The notes beneath the pieces are model-generated. The model saw only the letters and a list, made by a program, of their open reading frames with translations. It was not told the DNA's origin and did not search any database. DNA of 64,000 bases from JAJPKK01 sp963787675 (lineage in GTDB: Bacteria > Pseudomonadota > Alphaproteobacteria > Rhizobiales > Xanthobacteraceae): the NCBI GenBank assembly GCA_963787675.1, contig CAWBDV010000007.1, positions 806,001-870,000 on the forward strand. The letters are read 5' to 3'. Shown here piece by piece: positions 1-7,816 of the stretch; positions within the stretch are counted from its first letter, which is position 1; every line of letters starts with the position of its first letter. The position numbers were made by a program, and so were the translations under genes.

Positions 1-162
1 ACGGGAGTTTATTCCACACGACAAAAGGCAAATGAATCTATTAAAAGACTTACGAAACAGCCGGGGTTTAAAAGTCATCCGGAAGGTTTTGAGGTGTCCA
101 AATACGACCTAGACAAAGACGGATGGACTGAAGGGTTCATTCCTTCAACAGAGGCATCCTGA
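1..162 (+). CDS. DUF7336-like protein, C-terminal end (5' end outside window)
   Basis: The frame is open from base 1 and ends at a TGA at 160-162, giving 53 residues. The tail contains 'PGFKSHPEGF' and 'YDLDKDGWTEGF'. This matches my memory of the C-terminus of small DUF7336-type proteins, in which a proline-glycine-phenylalanine turn is followed by an acidic strand ending in W-T-E-G-F. No enzymatic role is known for that family. AT content is higher than in the core genes downstream. The family call is from memory; the coding call rests on codon structure and on the small coupled frames behind it. Confidence 0.55.
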   Translation, partial: TGVYSTRQKANESIKRLTKQPGFKSHPEGFEVSKYDLDKDGWTEGFIPSTEAS

Positions 163-185
163 CTGATGGATATACCGTCGTCGGA

Positions 186-287
186 ATGACAACGGTCCTC
201 GTTCAGATGAAACAAATCTTGCATGAGGGGGTAAGCCCAACATTTTGGAATTATACCAAAAATTACATCAAGTATTTTGCGCAATGA
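186..287 (+). CDS. short hypothetical ORF, possibly a fragment
   Basis: A 33-residue frame starts at ATG 186 and ends with 'YTKNYIKYFAQ'. Its TGA (285-287) overlaps the ATG of the next frame (284-286) in an ATGA junction, the usual sign of translational coupling. The frame stays open upstream of 186 as far as 162, so it may be the 3' remnant of a longer gene. No family is recognised. It could also be chance. Confidence 0.3.
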   Translation: MTTVLVQMKQILHEGVSPTFWNYTKNYIKYFAQ

Positions 288-418
288 TAATCCGTCGACT
301 ATGCATGGCCTGTGCCCTTCTTTGCATTCCCCTCTGGGCGGGATACGCGTCGGCCCAAGAGACGGCAAAGCCGAAAGAGGCAGTTAGACCAAGGGACGCC
401 CAGATGGGCGCGCATTGA
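284..418 (+). pseudogene. truncated secreted protein (signal peptide plus 20 residues)
   Basis: This 44-residue frame begins with a convincing signal peptide: basic MIIRRL, a hydrophobic CMACALLCIPLW core, and a cleavage site near 'YASAQ'. Only about 20 residues of mature chain follow, then a stop. The stop lies right where the transposase-like frame at 424 begins, which suggests that a mobile-element insertion cut the gene short. The start overlaps the preceding small frame by ATGA. The function of the full protein cannot be judged. Confidence 0.4.
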
Positions 419-423
419 TCACC

Positions 424-876
424 ATGAGGTACGGCGAAGAATTCCGCGGAAGGGTCGTAAAATATGTCCGCGAGGGGGGGAGCAAGGCAGACGCTGCGCA
501 GCGCTTTGGCGTCTCCACCTCCGCGATCTACAAATGGCTGGCTCTAGGTGACAATCTGGCTCCGGGGAAACCAAGGCCCGGGAGATCGGCCAGGCTGGAT
601 TTGGAAACCTTGCGCAAGGCTGTGGAGCAGAACCCTTACCGGCCGAATAGATTGTGGGCCAAAGAGTTCGGCGTTCATGAGGCGACCATCCGCAACGCAC
701 GGAGACAGATGAAGCTGCAGCGTGAAAGAGGACCCGGCACCCTTGCCGCGTGGCAAGCCCGGAAATGCGATACCCTCGAAGTCTTTTGCGCGCCGCCCGC
801 TTTCATGGATGATCACGACGAACTGCAACGTTTTGCCTGTGCAAGGTTGGACGAGGAAGCCGAACACCTGATTTGA
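424..876 (+). pseudogene. IS630-family transposase, N-terminal helix-turn-helix fragment
   Basis: The first ~95 residues fit the N-terminal helix-turn-helix half of IS630/Tc1-type transposases. Visible pieces are 'RVVKYVREGGSKADAAQRF', then 'STSAIYKWL', then a second helix pair ending 'EFGVHEATIRNARRQMKL'. From about residue 100 the sequence no longer resembles a transposase, and the C-terminal DDE domain is absent. An upstream TTG at 415 is an alternative start; ATG 424 gives the conserved beginning. This is a remnant, not an active element. No terminal repeats were found. Confidence 0.6.
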
Positions 877-900
877 GCCGGACCGGCCATTCTCTTCGGC

Positions 901-958
901 CTAAGTCCTTGAGCCATATAGAGTAGATAAAATTGGTTGCAGGCCCCCGCAACCAACC
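901..958. repeat. direct repeat, left copy (att-like)
   Basis: These 58 bases match 10641-10698 at 50 of 58 positions. The invariant parts are 'ctaagtccttga', 'gagtagataaaattggttg' and 'ccccgcaaccaacc'. The last block includes CCCCGCAACCA, the 3' end of bacterial initiator tRNA. Together the copies bracket the five-gene operon. An att site of an element targeting tRNA-fMet is the simplest reading, but no integrase remains nearby. Confidence 0.6.
927..956 (-). terminator. possible rho-independent terminator for ppk2 operon
   Basis: An 8-bp perfect stem (TTGGTTGC at 933-940 pairs with GCAACCAA at 949-956) is followed, reading on the minus strand, by TTTTAT. It sits about 195 bases past the ppk2 stop. 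The same hairpin, with a slightly weaker stem, recurs in the other repeat copy, so it may belong to the repeat and act only incidentally on the operon. Confidence 0.4.
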
Positions 959-1050
959 GCTCGCCAAAATAGGCGTAGACTCGAGGCATTACACGGCTGG
1001 CACGTTTGGTGCCAGGACGCGCACCAATAAAACCAGTTACTTAGGCGGTA

Positions 1051-1072
1051 GGTTCAAATCGTCCCGCAACCA
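1051..1072 (+). other. decayed 3' end of initiator tRNA (tRNA-fMet)
   Basis: The sequence reads GGTTCAAATC followed by CCCGCAACCA, with about three bases missing between them. Both blocks match the T-arm and acceptor end of tRNA-fMet as known from E. coli. The rest of a tRNA (D arm, anticodon CAT) is absent upstream, so this is a relic and not a functional tRNA. Confidence 0.45.
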
Positions 1073-1151
1073 ACATCCACCTTGGATTGATGCGTGATGC
1101 GGTGACAATCCATGGCGAGAATTCGGACTTGCTGTGACTGCCGCGAAGGGT

Positions 1152-2030
1152 TCACTTCGCAAGCTGCTTGCGGATCGCCTGCAATTCCCGTCGGCGTTTT
1201 GCGTCCGTTTTAGGGTAGCTCATTTTCAGTCCTTCGAATGTATCGAGGACAATCTGTGAAACAATCAGCCTGGCGTTCTCCTTGTCATCGGCAGGAACGA
1301 CATACCAAGGGGAATCGCTTGTGCTGGTTGCACCGAGGCACTCCTCGTAGGCTTTCATGTAGCGCTTCCAAAATTTCCGCTCCGTGATATCGGCAAGGCT
1401 GAATTTCCAGTTCTTCTCCGGCTCATCGATGCGTTCCAGAAAGCGCTTGCGCTGCTCCTCCGCCGAGAGATGGAGGTAAAATTTCACGATGCGGGTTCCG
1501 TTCTTGTGAAGATGGCGTTCCAGATTCGTGATCGAACGATACCGATCGTGCCATGTCTTCTTTTCGTCGTCCTGCGCGTCCGGAATTCCTTCGTTACGGA
1601 GAATCTCGGGATGCACGCGTGTGATCAAAACCTCTTCGTAGTAGGAGCGGTTGAAGATGCCGATCCGACCGCGCTCCGGTAGATCGCGAGTGGTGCGCCA
1701 TAGAAAATCATGTTGCAGCTCTGTCGGGCTTGGGTGCTTGAAGCTGAAGACTTGGCAGCCTTGGGGATTCACGCCCGACATCACATGCCGGATCGCGCCG
1801 TCCTTTCCCGCCGCGTCCATCGCTTGAAAGATCAACAGGACGGCATAATGGTTGGAGGCGTAGTGAAGCTGCTGCAGCGTGCTGAGTTGCGCAATGTGCT
1901 TTTCCAGTATCTCCTGATACTGCTCCTTGGAATTATAGACAGGATCGACCTTCGTCGGCCATTTTTTGAGATCGACATCGTCTCCTTCCCGAACGCAAAA
2001 GTCCTTTGAATGAATTCTCATCTTGCTCAT
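1152..2030 (-). CDS. ppk2: polyphosphate kinase 2 (PPK2) family protein
   Basis: A 292-residue protein of the PPK2 family, which moves phosphate between polyphosphate and nucleotides in the cytosol. The Walker A-like segment 'QAMDAAGKDGAIRH' lies near residue 70, the lid and Walker B region near 'GIFNRSYYEE' (about residues 125-135), and the family's basic segment 'FYLHLSAEEQRKRFLERI' further on. Length is normal for a single-domain PPK2. The nucleotide preference (class I, II or III) cannot be read by eye. Its ATG overlaps the stop of the P-type ATPase by 4 bases (ATGA), so it is the last gene of the operon and probably translationally coupled to it. Confidence 0.9.
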   Translation of the reverse strand: MSKMRIHSKDFCVREGDDVDLKKWPTKVDPVYNSKEQYQEILEKHIAQLSTLQQLHYASNHYAVLLIFQAMDAAGKDGAIRHVMSGVNPQGCQVFSFKHPSPTELQHDFLWRTTRDLPERGRIGIFNRSYYEEVLITRVHPEILRNEGIPDAQDDEKKTWHDRYRSITNLERHLHKNGTRIVKFYLHLSAEEQRKRFLERIDEPEKNWKFSLADITERKFWKRYMKAYEECLGATSTSDSPWYVVPADDKENARLIVSQIVLDTFEGLKMSYPKTDAKRRRELQAIRKQLAK

Positions 2031-5000
2031 TTGGCGGTCGCCGGTGTGGAAGCGGATGGCTCTTTGGTCTCTGCGTCAGGTTGGGGCTCGGCGCTGCTTT
2101 TCGCGTTAGGTGTGGCATTGCTATCGGTGACTGTCACGGCAGCGCTCGGCGCCTCGGCATGGCTGATGGCCTCCGCGATGATCCTCCCGGCACTCTCCGG
2201 GTCCTTGAGGACACCGGCCAGCAGGATGTCGCCGAGCGTTGTGTTAATCAGTTTGGTGACGCCGGCACTGGCCTCGGGGTCGGACCCGGCTTGTGTTTCA
2301 GGCTGCGGCGCGGCTTGCACCTCGGGCTTTTGATCGACTTTCGCAGATGTCTCGGTCTTGACCGGGGGCTTTGGCTCGACTTTCGGTTTTGATTCCGGCC
2401 CGGCCTTGGCTTCAGGGCTGGCGGCGGCATCGGAAGCTGATTTTGCCACGCCCGTGACATCGGCTTTCTTTGGAAGCGACGCCGTGGCTTCTGGCTCAGG
2501 CGGTGTCGCGGTTTCCGGTTTGGCTACCGCACCGATCTCGGGCTTGGCTGCGGTATCGGGCTTGGGCGCCGTTTTCGGCACAGGCATGGGATTTTCTCCT
2601 TCTTGAGGCGGGGTTTTGGCTACAGGCGCGGGTTCGGCCTTTGCACGGGACGTGTCCGTGATTTTGGTTTCCGCTTGCGGTGCGGCGGCGGATTGAGACC
2701 CGGCAGCAGCTTTGGAGCGGTCGAGAACCCAATAGGTCAGCAGCTTCACGCGGTCATTGACGAGGAACCAGACCAGCGCGTAGGCCCAGACGAGCGCCGC
2801 CCAGCTCCAGCCGAGCGGCGTCATGAACAAGCCGTAGACGGCGATCAGCGTTGCGAGTGTCTGGGTGCCGAGCACGGCAATCCACAGAACCCGCGCCGGA
2901 CGTATGGACCAGAACGGACCGCGCGTGCGCGTCAGGAAAATTGTTAGATGCCCGGCGACGGACAGCTTCAGATACATCAACGTCTGAATATGCGCCCGGT
3001 CGAGGGAAAATACGCGTTCCCCAAGGTAAAACAGGCCAAAGGCCGAGATGACGCCGAAGATTCCTAGAACAGTCGAAACGCCCAGCACGACGCGCATGTT
3101 CCAGGCTTCGGGCTGGTCCTTGTAATGGACATTGTCGTAAGCGATCGACAGGATGGCACCGTCATTGAGCAGCGCCAGCATCACGATCATCACCGCCGTC
3201 AGCGGATAGAAATTGAAGATCAGGATCGATAACGTCATGAACAGCAGCACGCGCAGCGTCTCGGCGATGCGATAAATCGCGTAGCTGTTCATTCGTTGAA
3301 AGATTCTGCGGCTTTCTTTTATGGCATCGATGATCACCGACAGACCCGGCGTCATCAGGACAATGGCCGCGGCGGCGCGCGCGGCGTCGGTGGCGCCCGA
3401 GACCGCGATGCCGCAATCGGCCTTCTTGAGCGCCGGGGCGTCGTTCACGCCGTCGCCCGTCATGCCGACGATATGACCGCGTTTTTGCAGCACATCGATG
3501 ATGTGGAACTTGTGCTCGGGAAATACCTGGGCAAAGCCGTCGGCCTTCTCGATCGACTCCGCGACCGCAGCGCTTTCCTCATGCTTTGAGTCGCCAAGGC
3601 TGCCGGCATCGAGAATGTTGGCGCCCATGTCGAGTTTCTTGGCGGTTTCGATGGCGATGGCGAGCGCATCGCCCGTCACCATCTTGATCTTGACGCCCAT
3701 CGCGCGCGCGGTCGCGACGGTTACCTTGGCGTCCTCACGCGGCGGATCGAACAGGGGTAATACACCGACGAACGTCCAGGGGCCGTCGCCTTCCGCTCGC
3801 GCGACGCCCAGCGCGCGAAAGCCGCGCGCCGCGAAATCCCCGACCGCCTTGTCGACTGCGCCCTTGATCTGCGCCGCGTCGGAAACCAGCGCCAGGATGA
3901 TTTGCGGCGCTCCTTTGGTCACCTTGAACTGCTTGCCGTCGGCGCCTTTCACCGTGGCCTCGGTACGCTTATGCACCGCATCGAACGGCACGAAGTGCGT
4001 CACCTGATAGGGCTTCAGGGCCTGATCGTCTTTCAGGCCGCCGAGCACCGCGAGATCGATGGTGTCGTTGTCGTCGGCGCGCGATGCCAGCGCGCCATCG
4101 AGAATCACCTGAGCGGCGGTGACATTCTTCACGCAGAACGGCTCGCCGAGGGTCAGCTTGTTCTGGGTGAGGGTGCCGGTCTTGTCCGCGCACAGGACAT
4201 CGACGCCGGCCAGTTCCTCGATGGCCACGAGCCGGCTGACGATGGCCTGCTTCTTGGCGAGCAGACGCGCGCCGACGGCCATCGTGACCGACAATACCGT
4301 CGGCATCGCTACTGGGATCGCGGCGACGGTTAGCACCAGGGCGAATTGCAGTGTGGTGAGGATCGGATCGCCGCGATAGATCGCGACGGCAATGATGACC
4401 GCGACGAGCGCCACGGCGAGGACGATGAGGTAATTGCCAATCTTCAGCACTGCGCGCTGGAAATGGCTGACGGTATGCGCGTCCTGCACCAGTTCGGCCG
4501 TCTTGCCAAAATAGGTGTTTGCGCCCGTGGCATAAACCAGCGCGCCGATCTCGCCCTGGCGGATGATCGAGCCGGAAAATATCGCCTCGCCGGGTTTTCG
4601 CGTGGCGGGCAATGATTCACCGGTCAGAGCGGACTGATCGACCTCGACCGGGTCACCCTCCAGCAGTCTTGCATCCGCCGGCACGATGTCGCCAAGGCGC
4701 AAACGAATGGCATCGCCCGGCACCAGTTCGCGCGCCGGAGGGTTGACCCATTTCCCGTCGCGTTTAACACGCGCCTTGACTGCCAGCGTCGCTTTCAGGG
4801 CATCGATGGCATTGCCGGCCTGGCGCTCCTCCCAGAATCCGACGACGGCGTTGGCGAGCAGCAGCACGAGAATGATGCCAAAATCCGGCCAGTGCCGGGC
4901 AGCCGCCGAGAGGATCACCGCCGCTTCGATCATCCACGGGATCGGTCCCCAAAAATAGCTCAGGAATTTCAGGAGGAGATTGGTTTTCTTTTCCTCGATC

Positions 5001-5218
5001 TCGTTGGGGCCATATTTAGCCAGCCGCTTTTGCGCCTCGGCCTCCGTAAGCCCGTCCGGCGACGAGTCCAGTTTCTTCTCGACCTCGGCCAGCGGGAGGG
5101 TTTTGAGGTCGTCCTCCGCAGCGGGTTTGGGTTTGGCAGCGGAGACGCCTTTGACTGTCGCCTTGGCTTCGGGTTTCGGAGCGACCGTTTTGGTGCTGCC
5201 GGCTTTAGCGTCTGTCAT
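2027..5218 (-). CDS. H+-exporting-type P-type ATPase with long C-terminal tail
   Basis: A 1063-residue P3A-like (plasma-membrane H+ pump type) ATPase. Visible motifs are the actuator 'TGES', the phosphorylation site 'DKTGTLT' (Asp near 344), and the hinge 'TGDGVNDAPALKKAD' (near 588). Paired membrane segments flank these, ending near residue 832. The first ~40 residues are Ala/Lys/Pro-rich. About 230 extra residues follow the last membrane helix, rich in Ala, Pro, Glu and Lys, with one helix-like block near residues 985-1023. The family is normally 800-900 residues. It overlaps acetate kinase upstream by 14 bases and ppk2 downstream by 4. The ion is inferred as H+ from overall likeness, not proven. 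Confidence 0.88.
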   Translation of the reverse strand: MTDAKAGSTKTVAPKPEAKATVKGVSAAKPKPAAEDDLKTLPLAEVEKKLDSSPDGLTEAEAQKRLAKYGPNEIEEKKTNLLLKFLSYFWGPIPWMIEAAVILSAAARHWPDFGIILVLLLANAVVGFWEERQAGNAIDALKATLAVKARVKRDGKWVNPPARELVPGDAIRLRLGDIVPADARLLEGDPVEVDQSALTGESLPATRKPGEAIFSGSIIRQGEIGALVYATGANTYFGKTAELVQDAHTVSHFQRAVLKIGNYLIVLAVALVAVIIAVAIYRGDPILTTLQFALVLTVAAIPVAMPTVLSVTMAVGARLLAKKQAIVSRLVAIEELAGVDVLCADKTGTLTQNKLTLGEPFCVKNVTAAQVILDGALASRADDNDTIDLAVLGGLKDDQALKPYQVTHFVPFDAVHKRTEATVKGADGKQFKVTKGAPQIILALVSDAAQIKGAVDKAVGDFAARGFRALGVARAEGDGPWTFVGVLPLFDPPREDAKVTVATARAMGVKIKMVTGDALAIAIETAKKLDMGANILDAGSLGDSKHEESAAVAESIEKADGFAQVFPEHKFHIIDVLQKRGHIVGMTGDGVNDAPALKKADCGIAVSGATDAARAAAAIVLMTPGLSVIIDAIKESRRIFQRMNSYAIYRIAETLRVLLFMTLSILIFNFYPLTAVMIVMLALLNDGAILSIAYDNVHYKDQPEAWNMRVVLGVSTVLGIFGVISAFGLFYLGERVFSLDRAHIQTLMYLKLSVAGHLTIFLTRTRGPFWSIRPARVLWIAVLGTQTLATLIAVYGLFMTPLGWSWAALVWAYALVWFLVNDRVKLLTYWVLDRSKAAAGSQSAAAPQAETKITDTSRAKAEPAPVAKTPPQEGENPMPVPKTAPKPDTAAKPEIGAVAKPETATPPEPEATASLPKKADVTGVAKSASDAAASPEAKAGPESKPKVEPKPPVKTETSAKVDQKPEVQAAPQPETQAGSDPEASAGVTKLINTTLGDILLAGVLKDPESAGRIIAEAISHAEAPSAAVTVTDSNATPNAKSSAEPQPDAETKEPSASTPATAK

Positions 5219-6431
5219 GGCTGTTCTTTCTCTGCGACACGCTCGCTTCTGTTTGCGGGAAAATAAGCGCGTGCGTGTGCTGCGCGATCATCAGTTCTTC
5301 GTTTGTCGGGATGACCCAAACCGAGACCCGGCTGTCGGCGGTGGAAATGCGGGGGCCGTTGGAAGCGTTCGATGGATCGTCAAGTGTCACACCGAGCCAT
5401 GCGAGTTTGCGGCCGAGTGCTGCGCGTACCGGGGCGGAATGTTCGCCGATGCCGGCGGTAAACACAAAGGCGTCCAGCCCGCCGAGCACGGCGGCGTAGG
5501 CGCCGGTATATTTGGTCATCGCATAGACGAATGACGCGACCGCTGCGAGGGCGCGCGGGTCCTTACTATCCTGAAGAATGCGCATGTCGCCGCTGATGCC
5601 GGACAGGCCCAGCATGCCGGCGCGCTCATAGAACATCTTCTCCAGCGTTGCGTCATCGAACAGCTTGCTTCGCAACAGGTAAAACAGCGCGCCCGGTGAT
5701 ACGTCACCTGACCGCGTCGCCATCGGAAGGCCCGACAGGCCGGCGAAGCCCATGCTGGTCTCGACGCTCTTGCCGTCCAGCATGGCGCACATGCTGGCGC
5801 CACCACCGAGATGCGCGACGATCACGCGCCGGGCTTGGGGTGCGAATTTCGGCACCTGCCGGCTGATATAGTCGTAGGAGATGCCGTGATAGCCCCAGTG
5901 ACGCACGCCGGCATCACGCACGTCCTTCGGAAGCGCATAGATTTGTGCCACTTCCGGCATTGTTCTATGGAACGAGGTGTCGAAGCAGGCGACCTGTGGT
6001 AGGCCGGGGAATGCCTCCGCGAGCGCCCGCGCGCCGCGTACATTATAGGGCTGGTGGGACGGCTCCATGACCACAAGCGAATCGAGATAGGTCAGCACCT
6101 CGTCATCGATCCGCACGGGACCCGCAAACCGGCTGCCGCCGAGCACGATCCGGTGACCGGCAGCCGCGACCTTCAGGCCGGCGATATTGGATTCCAGCCA
6201 TGTGATCACGAATTGCAGCGCCGTCTTGTGGTCGATCGTGCTGCCCTTGCCCCACGCGTGAGTGTCCCATGGCTTTCCGGCGGCGTTCGATACGGCGAAA
6301 TGCGGCTCGCCCTGCATGCCCTCGATCTCGCCCCGGCACAGCAGGGGCGGAGAGTCGGCGCCGTCCGCGGCGTAAGCGCCGAACTTCAGGCTGGTGGAGC
6401 CGGCATTGATGACGATGATCGCGTCGGTCAC
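5205..6431 (-). CDS. ackA: acetate kinase
   Basis: A 408-residue acetokinase-family enzyme that interconverts acetyl phosphate plus ADP with acetate plus ATP. The signature 'VINAGSTSLKF' is at residues 7-17, and the second phosphate loop 'HLGGGASM' is near residue 205. The C-terminus carries 'DAFVFTAGIGEHS', the adenosine-site motif. The start is a GTG, preceded by GGAGTAA, in which TAA is also the stop of the phosphotransacetylase gene, so the two are tightly coupled. Propionate or butyrate could also be substrates, because the partner gene is a PTA/PTB-type fusion. Confidence 0.92.
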   Translation of the reverse strand: MTDAIIVINAGSTSLKFGAYAADGADSPPLLCRGEIEGMQGEPHFAVSNAAGKPWDTHAWGKGSTIDHKTALQFVITWLESNIAGLKVAAAGHRIVLGGSRFAGPVRIDDEVLTYLDSLVVMEPSHQPYNVRGARALAEAFPGLPQVACFDTSFHRTMPEVAQIYALPKDVRDAGVRHWGYHGISYDYISRQVPKFAPQARRVIVAHLGGGASMCAMLDGKSVETSMGFAGLSGLPMATRSGDVSPGALFYLLRSKLFDDATLEKMFYERAGMLGLSGISGDMRILQDSKDPRALAAVASFVYAMTKYTGAYAAVLGGLDAFVFTAGIGEHSAPVRAALGRKLAWLGVTLDDPSNASNGPRISTADSRVSVWVIPTNEELMIAQHTHALIFPQTEASVSQRKNSHDRR

Positions 6432-6437
6432 GGCGGC

Positions 6438-7799
6438 TTACTCCGATGGTTCTGGCAGAATGCTGCCGGGATCACGCGCCAGCGCATCGGCGTACAGCAC
6501 GGCGGCGGCGGCCGAGAAGCGCCGCGCATCCGGGGTATCGGCGCGGCTCGTGAGCACGATTGGCACGCGCGCGCCCACCACCAGCCCCGCCATCTGGGAA
6601 TCCGCCATGAAGGCGAGATTCTTGTAGACCATGTTGCCGGCTTCGATATTGGGCACGAGAAGCACATCGGCGATGCCGGCAACGGGGGATGTAATACGCT
6701 TGACCTTGGCCGCCTCGGCGTCGACCGCCGCATCCAGATCGAGCGGCCCGTCGACGATCCCACCGGTGATCTGCCCGCGATCCGCCATCTTGGCGAGAAT
6801 CGCGCCGTCGAGCGAAGCCTGCATCTTGGTGTTCACCAACTCGATCGCCGCGAGCACGGCGACCTTCGGCTGGTCGATGCCCAGCGCCTGGGCGAACCCG
6901 ATGGCGTTCTGGCAGATGTCGCGTTTCTGGTTGGTGTCCGGTGCGATGTTGAGGGCAACGTCGGTGATGATGATGCGGCGCGCGTAGGTTGGGACCGACA
7001 TCATGGCGCAGTGGCTGAGCAGTCGGCCGGTGCGCAGCTTTGCTTCTTTTTGCATGATCGCGTGCAACAGCACGTCGGTATGCAGGCTGCCCTTCATCAG
7101 AGCCTGCACCTCGCTCGCGCCGGCGGCCATCGCGGCCTTCAACGCCGAGTCCTCGGGACCGTCCGTCGCCACGACACGCATGCCGGAAATGTCGAGTTTC
7201 GCGGCGGCGGCGATCTCGCGTAGTTCTTTATTCGGCCCGAACAGGACCGGCACGATCAGCCCCGCCGTAGTTGCCTCGACCGTACCGGCGAGCGCCTCGG
7301 CGCTGCACGGATGCACCACGCCGGTGAGCATCGGTTTAAGATCGCGGCAGCGCTCCAGCAGGCTGTCCAGCCGATGCTCTGGCACTTCGCGCTGAAGCCG
7401 CTTGGCGGGCGCCACGACTTCGATCGTTGCGCTGGCCACAGGTTGTCCCGTCGGACCCGTGCATTGTCCGTCGAGAATGACCAGCATTCCGTCCGCGTGT
7501 TTTTCGCGCACGACGATCTTCGCAGTGATAACAGCGTCGATCGGTAGGGCGGCCTTGACTTGCACCGTGATCGACCGGACAGCGGAGCCGGGTCCCGGCA
7601 AGGTCGATCCCACCAGCGCCGTGAGAAGCGCGGTGACAATCCCGGCCGTACCGTGCAGGGGAGCGGACTCGGCGGTTGCGGCCACGTCGCCAAAGGCGAC
7701 ACCCCAGGCGCGGACATCGCGGCTTTGCAGCGTGCGCTGCACGGACGCCGTATCGCCGGGTTTGATCTCGTCGAATGTCTTGTTCACGACCGTCCGCAT
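6438..7799 (-). CDS. bifunctional MaoC-like hydratase / phosphate acyltransferase
   Basis: The N-terminal ~130 residues form a MaoC-type hot-dog domain ('FDEIKPGDTAS', then a hydratase-like 'LHGTAGIVTALLTALVGS' segment). The rest is a PTA/PTB domain making acyl phosphate from acyl-CoA, with 'ALMKGSLHTDVLLHAI', 'GGIVDGPLDLDAAV' and 'ADVLLVPNIEAGNMVYKNL'. This fusion is annotated in many alphaproteobacteria as enoyl-CoA hydratase/phosphate acetyltransferase. ATG 7799 has GGGAG eight bases upstream; ATG 7814, five codons earlier, is the alternative. It lies between the DUF3141 gene and ackA, so acyl-CoA to acyl-P to ATP is the likely flow. Confidence 0.88.
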   Translation of the reverse strand: MRTVVNKTFDEIKPGDTASVQRTLQSRDVRAWGVAFGDVAATAESAPLHGTAGIVTALLTALVGSTLPGPGSAVRSITVQVKAALPIDAVITAKIVVREKHADGMLVILDGQCTGPTGQPVASATIEVVAPAKRLQREVPEHRLDSLLERCRDLKPMLTGVVHPCSAEALAGTVEATTAGLIVPVLFGPNKELREIAAAAKLDISGMRVVATDGPEDSALKAAMAAGASEVQALMKGSLHTDVLLHAIMQKEAKLRTGRLLSHCAMMSVPTYARRIIITDVALNIAPDTNQKRDICQNAIGFAQALGIDQPKVAVLAAIELVNTKMQASLDGAILAKMADRGQITGGIVDGPLDLDAAVDAEAAKVKRITSPVAGIADVLLVPNIEAGNMVYKNLAFMADSQMAGLVVGARVPIVLTSRADTPDARRFSAAAAVLYADALARDPGSILPEPSE

Positions 7800-7816
7800 C
7801 GCCGCAACTCCCATGG

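Larger units (their letters stand above)
877..1151. other. intergenic stretch with repeat, terminator and tRNA relic
   Basis: No gene is seen here. The stretch holds one copy of the 58-bp direct repeat (901-958), a minus-strand terminator-like hairpin inside it, and an initiator-tRNA-like 3' fragment at 1051-1072. It looks like an old integration junction. Confidence 0.5.

Noticed and set aside
6054..7223. 389-residue plus-strand ORF opposite ackA/pta
   Set aside because: Antisense shadow; His/Arg/Gly-rich with no motif.
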